The notes below the pieces were generated by a model, which made no database searches, had not been told where the DNA came from, and was given only the letters and a program-made list of their open reading frames with translations. A stretch of DNA of 64,000 nt, from assembly GCF_000219625.1 (NCBI RefSeq), contig NC_018218.1, positions 1,488,001 to 1,552,000 of the forward strand. Direction: 5' to 3'. Shown here piece by piece: positions 22,017 through 33,983 of this stretch. Numbering within the stretch: the stretch's first letter is position 1; every line of letters begins with the position of its first letter. The translations under genes and the position numbers were made by a program. This DNA comes from Zymoseptoria tritici IPO323. Lineage: Eukaryota; Ascomycota; Dothideomycetes; Mycosphaerellales; Mycosphaerellaceae.

Positions 22017-23002
22017 GTCCGCTCTCGTTGCGGGCGAAATTCGCCAAGCTTCGGAATACAAGCGGGATTACCGAATCCGGACCGGCAAAGGGAGAATCAG
22101 AGTCAGCCCGCCCTTTGGTCTGCCAGTGGTACAGAAGAGTTGCAGCGAGCAGTGTAAGGTATTGTGACCGTGGCTGTCCGGAACGCAAGGTACTGTTTCA
22201 GTACGGGAAGTACGGGAGGAGTACTGAGGCCGTAAGGTAGCGAGAAGCGGTCAATGTCAGGATTTGGCGGCGCGCGTGCTCTCTCCGCGCGCAGGTGTGT
22301 GGTGATACTCGTAAGGTACTCGCCACGAAGCTGGCTGGTCGGCGGTCGCCTCAACTCGCCCGCCCGGTGTACTCTGTGTGGTGAGGGGACACTGATGGGT
22401 CACGCCGTGACTTAATGTCGACGACAATGCGTGAATAGCGCTGAGCGCAGTGCAGAGAAGTGCAGTCAAGTGGGACTAGTTTGCGCGCAAGACAGACCAC
22501 TGTGACCTGTTCCCGTCGCAATTTGCTCTCCAAAGCAGTCCTCCGATACGCCCACGCCTTAAAAGAACGCCGTCAATGCCAGATCAGTCTCATCACGTAC
22601 TCATTAAAGGGCAAGAAAGGTTGTCTAGTGAATCGGACGTGGTTGGTGGGTGAAGAAGGGGGTTTGAAGGTGGTGAACTGGTGAAGGAGTGGATTGTTTG
22701 GGGGATGAAGGATGGAAAGAGGTCGGCGGTTCGTCAAAGGAAAGCTGCGGGCAACGCGGGATCGACCCGGCATGCGCGTAACTTTCAGCACGGAATGCGC
22801 GCAGAAGGTATGTCTCCAGCAACTTGTTCATTCACTTGGGATGATCATATGAAGGTGGTCTTCTCACAAGCAGAACGGGTGCCTGGCCGAACGAAATCGA
22901 GAGCAAGAGAGACTCCAACGGGCTGCTACCATCACGCCTGCATCTAGTCCACTCCGATCGCCCATGCGCTGAACGCAGACCCGGCTGGCGACCAGCCTCG
23001 AC
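22017..23002. promoter_or_regulatory. Divergent promoter region, PNUTS-like / Sly1
   Basis: A 986 bp gap separates two outward-facing start codons (22016 minus, 23003 plus). It must hold both promoters. No hidden gene or clear motif array was found. Confidence 0.5.
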
Positions 23003-25272
23003 ATGTCTTCCTACCAATCCCTCCGCGATCGCCAAGTGGGTTCGTATCCTGTTTCAGCACGCATTCGACGACTTGAAGACTGACACGAAGTAGCGTCGAT
23101 CGAGCGGATCCTCAACCTCAACCAAGTCCCAGCAGACACCTCCGATCTTACGAACGATTCCTCGAACGCGAATGGGCTGTCCTCGAATTCCACCCCAATC
23201 TTGAATGCGGACGGAGAGCCGATATGGAAGGTCCTCGTATTTGACAATCTTGGACGAGATGTGATCAGTAGTGTGCTGCGGGTGAATGATTTAAGGAGCT
23301 GGGGAGTCACAATACATCTGTAGGTGCAGTTAGTGACCACGGTTGAAGTGGATACCAAGACTCATGCACAATGTGCTGACAATCGCTATCAGAAACATAA
23401 ATGGCCAACGGCATGCGATTCCAGACGTGCCCGTGCTATATCTGGTCGAGCCCACAGCAGCGAATCTGCAACACATCACACAGGACCTCCAAAAAGGGTT
23501 ATACTCGCCGGCATATATCAACTTCCTCTCCTCGATACCGCGGCCTTTACTGGAAGACTTTGCAACACAGACGGCTCAATCCGGTACTGCTGAGCATATC
23601 AGCCAAGTCTTCGACCAATACTTGAACTTTATCGTCAGCGAGCCGAATCTTTTTAGCTTGGGCATGGGCAAGGAGACATACTGGACGATGAACAGCGCGC
23701 AAACGAGCGATGAGGACATTGACACGAATGTCGATCGCATTGTCAGCGGTCTTTTCAGTGTTGCGGTTACAATGGGTAGGGACTGCAATATAGCTTGGCG
23801 AGGGCTTCTGCTAACAATTATCAGGCACCATCCCTATCATCCGATGTCCGAAGAGCGGAGCTGCTGAGATGATTGCTGCCAAGTTGGATCGAAAGCTGAG
23901 GGATCACATCCTCAATGCCAAGGACAATCTGTTCTCGGGTGCGCGGGCGGCGGCGGGCAACCCTTCATCAAGACCAATCTTGATCATCGTCGATCGCAAC
24001 GTGGATCTCGTGCCCATGCTCTCACACTCATGGACCTATCAATCGTTGATTCATGACGTTCTAAGCATGCACTTGAATCGCATCACAGTCGAGACACCGG
24101 CAGATGAAAGCACACCAGGAAAAGGTAGCATTAAGAAGTCGTACGATCTCAACCAGAATGACTTCTTCTGGGGAAAGAACGCCGGTGTTCCATTCCCGCA
24201 AGTGGCCGAGGACATCGACACGGAGTTGACTCGATACAAAGATGATGCTGCGGAGATCACGAAGAAGACCGGCGCAAACTCGATCGAGGACTTGCAGAAC
24301 GACACAAGTGCTTCAGCACAACACTTGAAAGCTGCCATCACGCTACTCCCAGAGCTGCGCGAACGCAAGGCATTGCTTGACATGCATATGAATATTGCGA
24401 CGGCGCTATTGCAGGGCATCAAGGACAGACAGCTTGACAACTTCTACCAATTGGAAGAAGACATCAAGAAGCAGACCAAAGCGCAAATGCTTGAACTGCT
24501 AAAGGATGCGGACAAGGGCAAGGAGCCTACTGACAAGCTGCGACTGTTCGTCATCTGGTTCCTCAGCACTGAGACCGACCTCTCTCGCTCTGATATGGAG
24601 CAGTTTGAGGAAGCACTCAAGGCGTCGGGAGCTGACACAACACCTCTCACATACATCCGCCGGGTCCGTGAGATTACACGGATGACCATGATCTCTTCAG
24701 CGCCAACACAGCAGCCACAAGCCTCGTCAGCATCGACCGAGCTGTTCCGCGGCTTCAGCTCGATTTCCTCTCGCCTCACCGACCGCTTCAAGGACGCCGG
24801 ACTCGGAGCCAACTTCGACAACCTCATTTCCGGGGTCAAGAACTTTCTTCCAGCCAATAAAGACCTCACCCTTACCAAAATCACCGAAAGTCTCATGGAT
24901 CCACAGAACGCATCGACTAGCGCATTGCAAAAGACGGAAGGCTTCCTCTACTTCGACCCTCGCTCTGCCAATGCGCGTGGCACCATGCCACCTACCGCGA
25001 AGGACGCCAGATCTGGCACTCAGCAGTCAAGGGGTATTGATCCCTCTTTTGGACAGCGAAGGCAGGGTTTCAGTGAAGCTATCGTTTTCACGGTGGGAGG
25101 TGGTAGCATGGATGAATACGGCAATCTGCAAGATTGGGCGAAACGCACGACGGGTGCTGGCGGCGCGGCTGGTGCAGTGGGAAGGAAGAGAGTCGTGTAT
25201 GGAAGTACAGAGCTGGTGAATGCCACCAGCTTTTTGCAGGAGTTGAGCAAGCTCGGGAAAGAGAGCGCGTAG
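23003..25272 (+). CDS. sly1: Sly1, Sec1/Munc18-family protein of ER-Golgi transport
   Basis: The four exons are 23003-23039, 23094-23319, 23393-23775 and 23825-25272; introns are 54, 73 and 49 bp, all GT-AG. The product is 697 aa, typical for Sly1. The first junction uses a GTTCGT donor and yields [10 protein letters not shown], which fixes the 37 bp first exon. SM-family landmarks include [63 protein letters not shown] and a C-terminal block with [10 protein letters not shown] and [17 protein letters not shown]. The VGGGSMDEY block separates Sly1 from Sec1, Vps45 and Vps33. It binds Sed5-type syntaxin and promotes SNARE assembly for ER-to-Golgi and intra-Golgi fusion. The gene is intact and presumably essential. 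Confidence 0.95.
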
Positions 25273-25616
25273 ATGCGACAATAGCTACAGAAAATCCGTC
25301 TTCAAAATCTTCAGAATCAGTCCCACGACTTATACGTTCTTGGCTCGCCTCGCAACTTCCTGGCCCAGACGTCGAAGCGTGGAACAATCTTCAGCATTAA
25401 TCCACCCATTGATTGATTGGTTTTCCTATCCATCACAACTCGTTGCGTGCCGCTCATATCATCCAAGAGATGATTGCGCCGCAGCTGGGTCTCCGCGCGC
25501 TTGCTCCTACTTGATCCTTGGCTCCTCGTGTGACACATCTCGAGATCTCACAGCTTCGTGCCGGCAAGCTCTCCTGGTGCCACGTACGACGCCCTGATAG
25601 ACCTGAACTGCCCAAT
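25273..25616. other. Short intergenic region, Sly1 3' / Btz 5'
   Basis: The 344 bp between tandem genes include the presumed 5' leader of the Btz-domain gene. The Btz frame extends upstream of its first ATG to a TTG at 25518, with no ATG in between. Confidence 0.5.
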
Positions 25617-27803
25617 ATGCCAGCTGGACGTTCTACCAAGACCCTGGGTCGTCGGCGCCGCATCGAGGATGAAGGAGAAGATGAGGAAGGGCCGGTTATC
25701 TTGGACGATTCGATGAGTGAGGGCTCGGGGTTAGGCGGCGATTCGGAGGGCGATGACGAGGTGGAGACTAGTAGTGTCGGGGCGGGAGAAAGGGGCGTTG
25801 GCGAAGAGGAGGAAGAGAACCACAATGCGGTCAGTCGCAGGGGCTCGACGGGGAAGATTACGAAGAAGGCAGGCAAGAGGGGTGGAAAGAAACTTGAGCG
25901 GACTGGGAGTGCTCAAGACAGCAGAACCTCTGCTCAAGCAGCGCAGACTCGGACTGGAGGGTTCAAGGCCACGGCGGATACTGAGGCTATGATGAAAGGG
26001 CTGGCCATTCAGGATACTGGAGGTGACAGTGAGGCTGTTGAGTTCGAAGGCGCGGCTGCTCAAACTTCTACGACCGCTCCTAAGTCTTCGTCGAATGGTC
26101 GACACGAAGTGCAGACTGCCGGAGAGAGGCTGAGGCGGGACCACGAGGACTATCGACGAAAACGAGACGCCGACCCGGCGTTTATCCCCAACCGTGGCAA
26201 TTTCTTTATGCACGATACGCGATCACATCAAGGACAAAGTGGCCCACCATTAAGAGGTGCATACGGCGGAAGAGGTCGCGGACGGGGCGGACAAAATGCT
26301 GGACCTCCGTTCCAGCAGGGCAACTACATGGGTCCAGTAGAGAAAGCGGCGGAACAGCCATGGAAGCACGATTTGCACGATACGATCAATGAGGCTGGAA
26401 GCTCTGTTGGTGGGCAGCGTGGACGGGACGACTCGAACAGACTGTTCCCCAGGCCTCAGCCGCCGCACGCCAACCAGCAGAAAGTTTTGTCGTTTTCCAA
26501 CACAAAGCTGGTCGGTAAAGTGCAGATCCGGGTCTTCCTGGCAGGCATGAAGGCGCCGATCGTCTTCTCGGAAGTTCCCTGGAAGAGCTACACTCGCCTG
26601 CCGGACCATCGACCACCGCTTCGTAGGGACAAGCCAGTCCGTGTGTCGCTGCCAGAGCAGACCCAACGCTACATCTTTCCCTCCCCGGAGCGGTCTTTCA
26701 TCTTCATTCCCAGGCAAATGCGGCCCAATCAGCAAGGCTTTGGACGTAATGCGTACCAGCGTAGTAATGGGGGACACGGCTACTCGAGTCGACGGACGAG
26801 CATGTACGGTGGTAGCATGTACGCGGCGAGCATCGCAGCCAGCCGTCGATCGTCCTTTGCCAGCGTATCACGGGATAATGCCTTTTCTCCGGTCGGTTCG
26901 TACGGCGGAGGTCCAATGCCTCCATCTCGTAACATGGGAAGACTGTCGCATGGCGGCTCACAATCACATCTGTCGGCGACTGGCACACCTATGGGACCTC
27001 TTTCAGGACCTCACACACCTACCGGGATGCAAATGTATTCCTTCCCGCTTCCACAACAGCCGACGTTCCAAGGCACCCCTACTACAACAGTGCATCAGCC
27101 TCGACCGCAGAAGACGATCTCTGTTACGGGCATTGAGTCTCCTGCCGCTCTCCAAACAGCTCCGGGCGGTCAAGAAGTGCAGCCCTTCCAGAATCAACTG
27201 CCCGCGCATATGATCGACCAGCAACAACAGCCGGGCTTTCATCAGCCTCCTCCGAACTTCTTCTCTCCTCGTCAGCAATTCCCATATCCTCAACAACAGC
27301 CTCCCTCTGGCACACCACTCTCCGGCATTCCCGAACAAGCCGTCCATGCCCAGTCCTTCCAACCTCCGAACATGATGGGCTATCCTCCGAACCCATACTA
27401 CGCTCCATATGCCGTCCCTCCCCAAAATTATTACTATCCTTCTGGTCCGGCCTTTGCACAAATGCCCATGTATCAGCCTCAGCAAAACTACATGCTCTCC
27501 ACTCCCACCCAGCAACCACCACCTCAACCCTCTGTCGTCGATGCCCAACAGGCCGCCGCTCCCTCGGGCATGGTCGCCCACGAGAGCAACGGCATGGTCT
27601 TCTACATGCCCGCTGGGGACGCTGCCCAACAGCCTGCGCAAGGCGGTAGCGCAGGAGCAGACTATCAACCTGCCGAGAGTTTCGTCCCGAGTTATGCGAT
27701 GCCTGGACTATTGCCGCCGACGCCAGGGCCGGAGCCGGGCGGGCAGCCGGGGTTCTACTATCCTTCCGGATCGGCGGGAGGGTTCTATGCTGGCGGACAG
27801 TGA
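25617..27803 (+). CDS. Btz/CASC3 (Barentsz) domain protein, exon-junction-complex related
   Basis: A single exon encodes 728 aa. The first in-frame ATG is 25617, giving MPAGRSTKTLGRRRR. The N-terminus is basic then strongly acidic. A Btz-type block lies at ~178-222: GERLRRDHEDYRRKRDADP then AFIPNRGNFFMHDTR, the segment that in CASC3/MLN51 contacts eIF4A-III. An RGG-like patch (GGRGRGRGG) follows. Near residue 300 is a short conserved region (SFSNTKLVGKVQIRVFLAG..PIVFSEVPWKSYTRLPDHRPPLRRDKPVRVSLP). The rest is Pro/Gln/Tyr-rich and disordered. The probable role is mRNP assembly, localisation or decay. Low complexity means length conservation is poor in this family. Four copies of an 11-bp repeat start four bases after the stop codon. 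Confidence 0.82.
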   Translation: MPAGRSTKTLGRRRRIEDEGEDEEGPVILDDSMSEGSGLGGDSEGDDEVETSSVGAGERGVGEEEEENHNAVSRRGSTGKITKKAGKRGGKKLERTGSAQDSRTSAQAAQTRTGGFKATADTEAMMKGLAIQDTGGDSEAVEFEGAAAQTSTTAPKSSSNGRHEVQTAGERLRRDHEDYRRKRDADPAFIPNRGNFFMHDTRSHQGQSGPPLRGAYGGRGRGRGGQNAGPPFQQGNYMGPVEKAAEQPWKHDLHDTINEAGSSVGGQRGRDDSNRLFPRPQPPHANQQKVLSFSNTKLVGKVQIRVFLAGMKAPIVFSEVPWKSYTRLPDHRPPLRRDKPVRVSLPEQTQRYIFPSPERSFIFIPRQMRPNQQGFGRNAYQRSNGGHGYSSRRTSMYGGSMYAASIAASRRSSFASVSRDNAFSPVGSYGGGPMPPSRNMGRLSHGGSQSHLSATGTPMGPLSGPHTPTGMQMYSFPLPQQPTFQGTPTTTVHQPRPQKTISVTGIESPAALQTAPGGQEVQPFQNQLPAHMIDQQQQPGFHQPPPNFFSPRQQFPYPQQQPPSGTPLSGIPEQAVHAQSFQPPNMMGYPPNPYYAPYAVPPQNYYYPSGPAFAQMPMYQPQQNYMLSTPTQQPPPQPSVVDAQQAAAPSGMVAHESNGMVFYMPAGDAAQQPAQGGSAGADYQPAESFVPSYAMPGLLPPTPGPEPGGQPGFYYPSGSAGGFYAGGQ

Positions 27804-28920
27804 GAAGGAGGGCGTCTGGAGGGCGTTTGGAGGGCGTTTGGAGGGCGTTCGCTCGCATTGTCAATCGTTGGGCGCCCGGCTTGGATCTGTGGGTTGGCTG
27901 TTGAATGAACTTTGTCTTTGATTCTTAGCGTTGCAGTTGAATAGTTTGTTGAAGCCTTTTATCATTTGCCTATGTGGCTGCTATATGTCTTCTCGCTGTC
28001 CTTCCCACCGTCTCGCCGAACCCTTGACATGCTGCCGAGTATGGCGCCACATGCCGTCACGCCCGCTTGCAGCAAACAAGAGTGACCGGTGAGTGCTACT
28101 CGTTGGTCGCATATGTATGTAACGCATTCATCCGTGAAGCTTGCGGGTAGACCTCAATGCGGCCGCTCTTGACGTGGTACAGTCAGCGTGTTTGAAACAA
28201 CGCATGGAATGAGGCAAGGAAAGACGCGATGCGATTGTATTCCATGGATGATTGGTGAGCGGGTCCATGGCTTGGGCTGGATTCATGCAGTTGTCCGGTT
28301 TGAGGTTACAGTTGGGTAGTACCACGGGCATTGATCGGACTGCCCTGATCGAGATTGACAGGATGTTGTTTCTGGTTGCTTGGAGTTCAGACGGAGACGA
28401 CAAAAGGTTCTTTGTACTGATGTATAGACCATCTCATGCCAATACGAGATCTCCTCTTCGAAAGTGCATGATGGTGTGAATGTGATGGTGGTGGTGGTGT
28501 CACGACAGACCGGTGACTTGCTTCTTCTTCCATTCAGCTTTTTGACCGGAACATGTGACTTCGCCCTAGCTTACTAGCGCACTTTTACCCCAGTCCCCGA
28601 GCTCCCCCCCTCTGTGCTCCGCGCCTCGCATCACCCTTCGGCTGCCTTGCACCAGCTTCACCAACTCCCTTACCACCACCACCACCGCTTCTCTTTCTCT
28701 CTCTCTCTGCCACCTCCGCATCATCTTCCTCATCCATCACATATTCGACGGAGCGCATCTCCGTGCATTCGATCACTCCATCGCCACGATCCCCTCGACC
28801 TCACCGACTGGACACCTCTCCAAACGACGGCAGCTGACGGCCGCCTCTCCGCGTCATACTCCATACCGCCTCACATCAGCAACCACTTCGCGCACCTCAC
28901 ACGTTCATCAACCACCCAAC
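27804..28920. other. Intergenic region, Btz 3' / Nbr1 5'
   Basis: Besides the 11-bp array, the last 300 bp hold pyrimidine-rich runs (TTCTCTTTCTCTCTCTCTCT at ~28690-28709) and ACC repeats, as expected for a fungal promoter and 5' leader of nbr1. No gene is seen. Confidence 0.5.
27807..27850 (+). repeat. Four tandem 11-bp repeats (GGAGGGCGTYT)
   Basis: Units are at 27807-27817, 27818-27828, 27829-27839 and 27840-27850, differing only in the last two bases. The array begins just after the TGA of the Btz-domain gene, so it lies in the 3' UTR. Confidence 0.85.
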
Positions 28921-31900
28921 ATGGCCGCTCCGCACGCCGTCACCATCGACACTCCCATCGTCATCAAGATCGCCGTCAACGGCCAGCTCAAGAAGCTCAA
29001 GCTCCCCTTGAAGGATCTCGGAGCGTCGGTGTTGCCTGATAAGGTATGTGAGATAAGCCTCGTCGCCTTGGTGCCTGGAAACAGCACCAGCACCACTCCA
29101 ACACCAGCATTCCACATTCTGCCTTTCACAGTGCTCTGCAATGCTTCAAACAACTTTTCTCGAATATTGGTTGAATAATACGTACTAACACATCATCTCC
29201 CACCAGCTCCGCCAGGTCCTCGATATCAAGCCCGAGCAACACGTGCAACTCGAACGCTACTCCGACTCCGCCGGCGGCTACATCACTCTCGACGAGTCCA
29301 ACCCACAAGTCTTCAAGACTCTCATCCGCGCCGCAAAGGCCAAGCTGAAGCTCCGCTTGAAGGCTACCGTCACCCCGGCGAACATGCCGGCCGAGCTGGA
29401 GGACAAGAAGGAGATTAAGAAAGAGGTCGTCGAGGAGAAGGAGCCCGTCATTGTTTCGCTTCCAGCGAAGATGCCAGAAGAGACTGACAACACCACTCGA
29501 CAAATTACCAACTCTCCGCGTGACTCGACCGCCTTCGATCGCCGCTCTGTCGGAAGCGGTATCTTCCAATTCCGCGAGGCTCGCGCGTCTCAGCAGACTC
29601 TCGTCAACGAGGCTCCTGTCCCACAGCCCTTCACCGATCGCACGCCCCAGCTCTTTGATCACCCAGACAAGCCTTTCGCTCTCCATCCTCGTGAAGTGAT
29701 CACGCCCGCCGTCATTCCCGGCCACTCTTGGTCCGTCTACTGCAACGAGTGCGACAAGCCCATGGCCAACGCGCACTACCACTGCTCCATCTGTGACTCG
29801 GGTGACTTCGACCTCTGCGAGGAGTGCGTTGGAAAGAACAAGCACTGCCGTGGCGAGGGTCACTGGCTCATCAAGCGCTTCATCAAGGACGGCAGTGTCG
29901 TCGCCAGTGAGACCGAGCGTATCTCCCGCAAGCCTGCGCCAGCCCCCGCTGTGACCAAGCCAGAGGCTGAGATGCCCGGATCATTCGTGACCGAGCAGTC
30001 CAAGATGCTCTCCGAGGAGGTGCCCACACCAACCCGCACGTGCAACAACTGCGTCGTTGTTCTCCCCGAGCAAGAGTTCGTCACTTGCATCGACTGCGAT
30101 GACTTTGATCTCTGCATCAACTGCCACACCGCTGACAAACACGGCCACCACCCTGCTCACGCTTTCGAGGCTGCCACTCCAGACATGATCCTGCCTCTTG
30201 CGGCCGAGATGAAGCTCACCGCCGGTCGAAACGTTCGCCATCACGCCATCTGCGATGGCTGCAACAAGAACATCTACGGTGTGCGCCACAAGTGCATGAA
30301 CTGCCCTGACTGGGACTACTGCAACGACTGCGTCAAGAACGCCCGTTCGACCCACCCGCGTCACCGCTTCGCACCTCTCTACAAGCCTATCGCATCTCCA
30401 GTCCAGCCCACCGTCCGCCACTTCGGCATCTACTGTGACGGACCTCTTTGCGAAGGCCAGTCCAAGCCATCGTACATCCACGGCGTGCGCTACAAGTGCA
30501 CAATCTGCCACGACACCGACTTCTGCGCGGCTTGCGAGGCTCTTCCTGGCAACCACCACAACCGCACTCATCCATTGATCAAGCTCAAGACCCCGGTCCG
30601 CAACGTCAACGTCTCGACTGAGAATGAGGACCTCCGCGGCAATGTCCGAGTCATGGGCGATCGTCGCTCCACATCGCCAGTGGAGTCCACTTCAGCCAAC
30701 GCTGCTGCGCCTGTTCAGACCGTCGCCGAGATCATGCCCACTGAGGTCAAGAATGAGGAGACCATGCCAATCCCGATTCCGGTGAAGACTTTCGTCGAGA
30801 AGGTCACTGTCGAGGCTCCTGCTTCCGTGCCAGCAACAAACGCTGCTTTGCTCAACGCTCACTTTGTGAAAGACATCGTTCCTGACGGCATGAAGTTTCT
30901 CCCCGAGGTCCGCTTCACGCAGACTTGGACTCTCGTCAACCCAGGTCCTACGCCGTGGCCCGCGGGTTGTAGCGTGCGCTATGTTGGTGGTGACAACATG
31001 CTGAACGTCGATAACGCTCATCCGGCTTCCGTCGCTGCCATTGCCGACGCCACGGAGAGCAACGTCGTGGGCCGTCCTGTCGCTACTGGCGAGCAGGTTA
31101 GCTTCACCGTCACTCTCAAGGCTCCTAGCCGTGAGGGTAAGAGCATCAGCTACTGGCGCCTGAAGGCGGCCGATGGTACTCCGTTCGGTCACCGCCTGTG
31201 GTGCGACATCGAGGTGCAGAAGCCCGAGGGGTTGGTCTCATCAGCTCCTGCTGCTTCCGTGTCGGAGGCAATGCACAGTCTGCAAGGAATGCACTCTCGA
31301 TGTCTCATTCCCGCCCACCGCCTCGCCGATCATGCGAGAGAGATGTCCAGCCACGGTGGCAGACACCATCTGCCTCAGATACAGGCTCAGTTGGACGCTC
31401 AGATGCAGGCTCGACAGCAGCAGGCCCAGATTGACGCTCAAGCTCAGCGCTTGGTCGCACAGCAAGAGCAGGTTAAGAGATTGCAGGCCGAGGCTTTGGC
31501 GCGCCAGCTTCGCAACCAAAATGATGTTCACGCGCTTCAGCAGCAGATGCAGGTGAACCAGCGTGCCCAGCAGGCCCAGCAGCAGACTCAGCAACAGGCT
31601 GAGATTGCGAATGGGCGAGAAGCTCAGCTGGCGCTCATGCAACGCATTCAGACTCAGCGTCAAGCTCAGTTGCAGGCTCAGCAGCAGGCTCAGCAGACGC
31701 ATCAGGCGGCCCTCCAGCAGTACCAGTCCCGACTGACCCAGCCGTCCTTCCTGGCTCAATCGAATGCCAATGCTTCGATTCCTGGCGCCGCCACTTCAGC
31801 CTCCGCTTCCGCCTCCAACGAGGGCTCCCAACTCGCCGCCCGCTTCGCCGCCATGCGGGAGCAGCAGAAGTCTCGCCGCGAGCAGATGATTGCCCAGATG

Positions 31901-32566
31901 AACGCTCAGCGCGAACACCTGCAGCAACAAGACACCTCCCGCGCCAAAGCTGCAGTTGCCCGTGAGAACTATCAGCGTGCCACTGAGACCGAAGGCGACA
32001 AGGAACGCCGCGAAGCACTCAAGCTCCGTGTCGCCCACATCAAGGCCAACATCCTCAAGACCCGTGTGGAGCGTGAGCAGGCCGAGAAGGCCGAGAAGAA
32101 GGCCAAGGACAACGAGAAGGTGCAGAACATCCTTGCGCAGCTGGCAATCACCGAGGACAAGGCCGAAGACAAGTCGGAGGAGAGGACTGAGGAGAAGACC
32201 GATGAGAAGCTGTCTGACTCTCAGATGGTCTTCCCCAAGCTCGACAAGGAATCTCCTTCATCCTCGACCTACGAGTCGGCGACCAGCTCCACTCTCAAGG
32301 CCAAGGCCAAGGCCGCGTACGTGGAGAATGAGAATGGCGAGGTCGAGACCACTGCCACTCCCGCTGCCTCGGCTCCGGTCGAACTTGCTTCCCCATCCGT
32401 CGAGGCGGATGATGGCTTCGTCGATCTGGACGACGATGACCTCGAGGTCTTCTCTGCGGATGGTGACGACAGTGACGAGGAGGGTGATGGCTTCATGACG
32501 GATGAGGAGTATGACATCCTCGATGCGAGCGACACCGAGACGGTCGCTTCGGGATGGAGAGCTTAA
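28921..32566 (+). CDS. nbr1: Nbr1-like selective autophagy receptor (PB1, 4x ZZ, FW, LIR)
   Basis: The exons are 28921-29043 and 29207-32566, with a 163 bp intron; the product is 1160 aa. The N-terminus is a PB1-like ubiquitin fold (IVIKIAVNGQLKKLKLPL ... SDSAGGYITLDES). Four ZZ zinc fingers follow at ~220-505, each with CxxC and DxDxC-type pairs. An FW (NBR1-type) domain spans ~589-710 (HFVKDIVPDGMKFLPEVRFTQ..WTLVNPG, FTVTLKAPSREGKSISYWRL). A 300-residue Gln-rich region and a coiled coil follow, then a SQMVFPKLDKESP block. The acidic C-terminus ends in EEYDILDASD; YDIL (1143-1146) is a strong candidate Atg8-interacting motif. This is the filamentous-fungal Nbr1 architecture; the family links cargo such as peroxisomes or vacuolar hydrolases to Atg8 membranes. 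The gene is intact. Confidence 0.93.
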
Positions 32567-33373
32567 GGGGGGATGGAGAATATTGAAGGCGGATGAGAGC
32601 AACGACGAGGATCGAGGGCGGCTCAGACTGACACACTTTACGACTTCAATGGAACTGGCAACGGTATGGGATTGGATGGTGCAATACGGCGTTAGGATGG
32701 GTTCTACTCTCTACGCCTGAGTCTCCTTAGTAGCTCTTTTCTTCTGTAGGACCTGCAATTGCAATGGTATCCTGAAACTATTGTGTCCTGTTAACAGCTG
32801 TGATGTAGCTGGGTGTCTGTCTTGTAGTATTGCCCTCTGTGTGCCGCAATTGGTACAATCTGCACCTCACATATATGCTATCTTCATCAAGGTGCACTCT
32901 CGTGTGCAGGCGTCCGAAAGTGGGTCCGTCCTCTAATGGAAGTGCTTCACTTCGCTGCGTCACTTTTGCTTTCTTTTTCCAAAACACCGACTATTAGCAA
33001 CAACACGGTCTTGCTCAGTCTCTGGGCCACTTTGACAACGAGTGAACATTGACTGAAATTCACGTCGGATCGGCTTCTGAAAGCTCGCGTGACAGTCGGA
33101 GTTGCCTGCAGTGGGGCTCTACCTTAGTCCATCTATCTACCGCCACTTACGATACACACTTCACCCTCGATCACGACCACGATCACGACACAAGCGAACG
33201 ACACTCATCCGTCCGAGAGGATCATACTCCGACAACCTCCACTCCACTCCACTCCGCTCCTCTCCTGATCGAAGCACCGGTCTTGACCAGCTTCCTCCAT
33301 CACCTCCGACTTCATCACTCAGCCACCTTCTTCCACACCGCGTTGCGCCGTTTGCGCCTCACCAACCGTCAGG
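32567..33373. other. Intergenic region, Nbr1 3' / Ubc12 5'
   Basis: The stretch lies between tandem plus-strand genes. It ends in a CA-rich leader with ACGACCACGATCACGAC-like runs at ~33174-33190. No gene is seen. Confidence 0.5.
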
Positions 33374-33983
33374 ATGCTGAAGATATGGAGCATGAAGCAG
33401 CAGCAGCAAAAGAATGAGGCAGCAGCAGGACAAACGAAGAAGAAGAAGGTGACAGCCGCTCAACTGCGAGTACAGAAGGGTAGGACATCACAGAGCATCA
33501 CATCGTATCAGCAACACTCGCTGACAAGGAAACCTCGCAGATCTCTCCGAACTCTCCCTCGGCAGCACCATGAAAACCCACTTCCCCAACCCCGACGACA
33601 TCCTCAACTTCACCCTCACCCTGACCCCAGACGAAGGCCTCTACAAATCCGGAACCTTCACCTTCTCCTTCGTCATCTCGCAAAACTTCCCGCACGAACC
33701 GCCTAAAGTCAAATGCCGCGAGAAGATCTACCACCCCAACATCGACCTCGAAGGGAACGTGTGCCTCAATATCCTCCGCGAAGACTGGAAACCCGTGCTC
33801 AACCTGAACGCGGTGATTGTGGGACTGCAATTCCTGTTCCTGGAGCCCAACGCGAGTGATCCGTTGAACAAGGACGCGGCGAACGATTTGATGAGCGATC
33901 GCGATCGGTTCAAGAGGAATGTGAGGAGTGCGATGGCGGGTGGGAGTGTCAAGGCGGAGAGCTTTGACCGGGTCATGAAGTAG
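33374..33983 (+). CDS. ubc12: NEDD8-conjugating enzyme Ubc12
   Basis: The exons are 33374-33479 and 33541-33983, with a 61 bp intron (GT-AG, joins VQK to DLSEL); the product is 182 aa. The N-terminal MLKIWSMKQQQQKNE extension resembles the Ubc12-specific tail that docks to the NEDD8 E1. The E2 core follows, with NFPHEPPKVKC, the HPN motif (YHPNIDLEGNVCLNIL) and catalytic C110, then REDWKPVLNLNAVIVGLQFLF. These distinguish it from ubiquitin and SUMO E2s. It transfers NEDD8/Rub1 to cullins and so activates SCF-type ligases. Start choice is secure because the tail must precede the intron. It converges with the MOSC gene. Confidence 0.95.

Noticed and set aside
25518..25616. N-terminal extension of the Btz-domain protein from a TTG
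   Set aside because: No ATG occurs before 25617, and the basic RRRR start fits the family.
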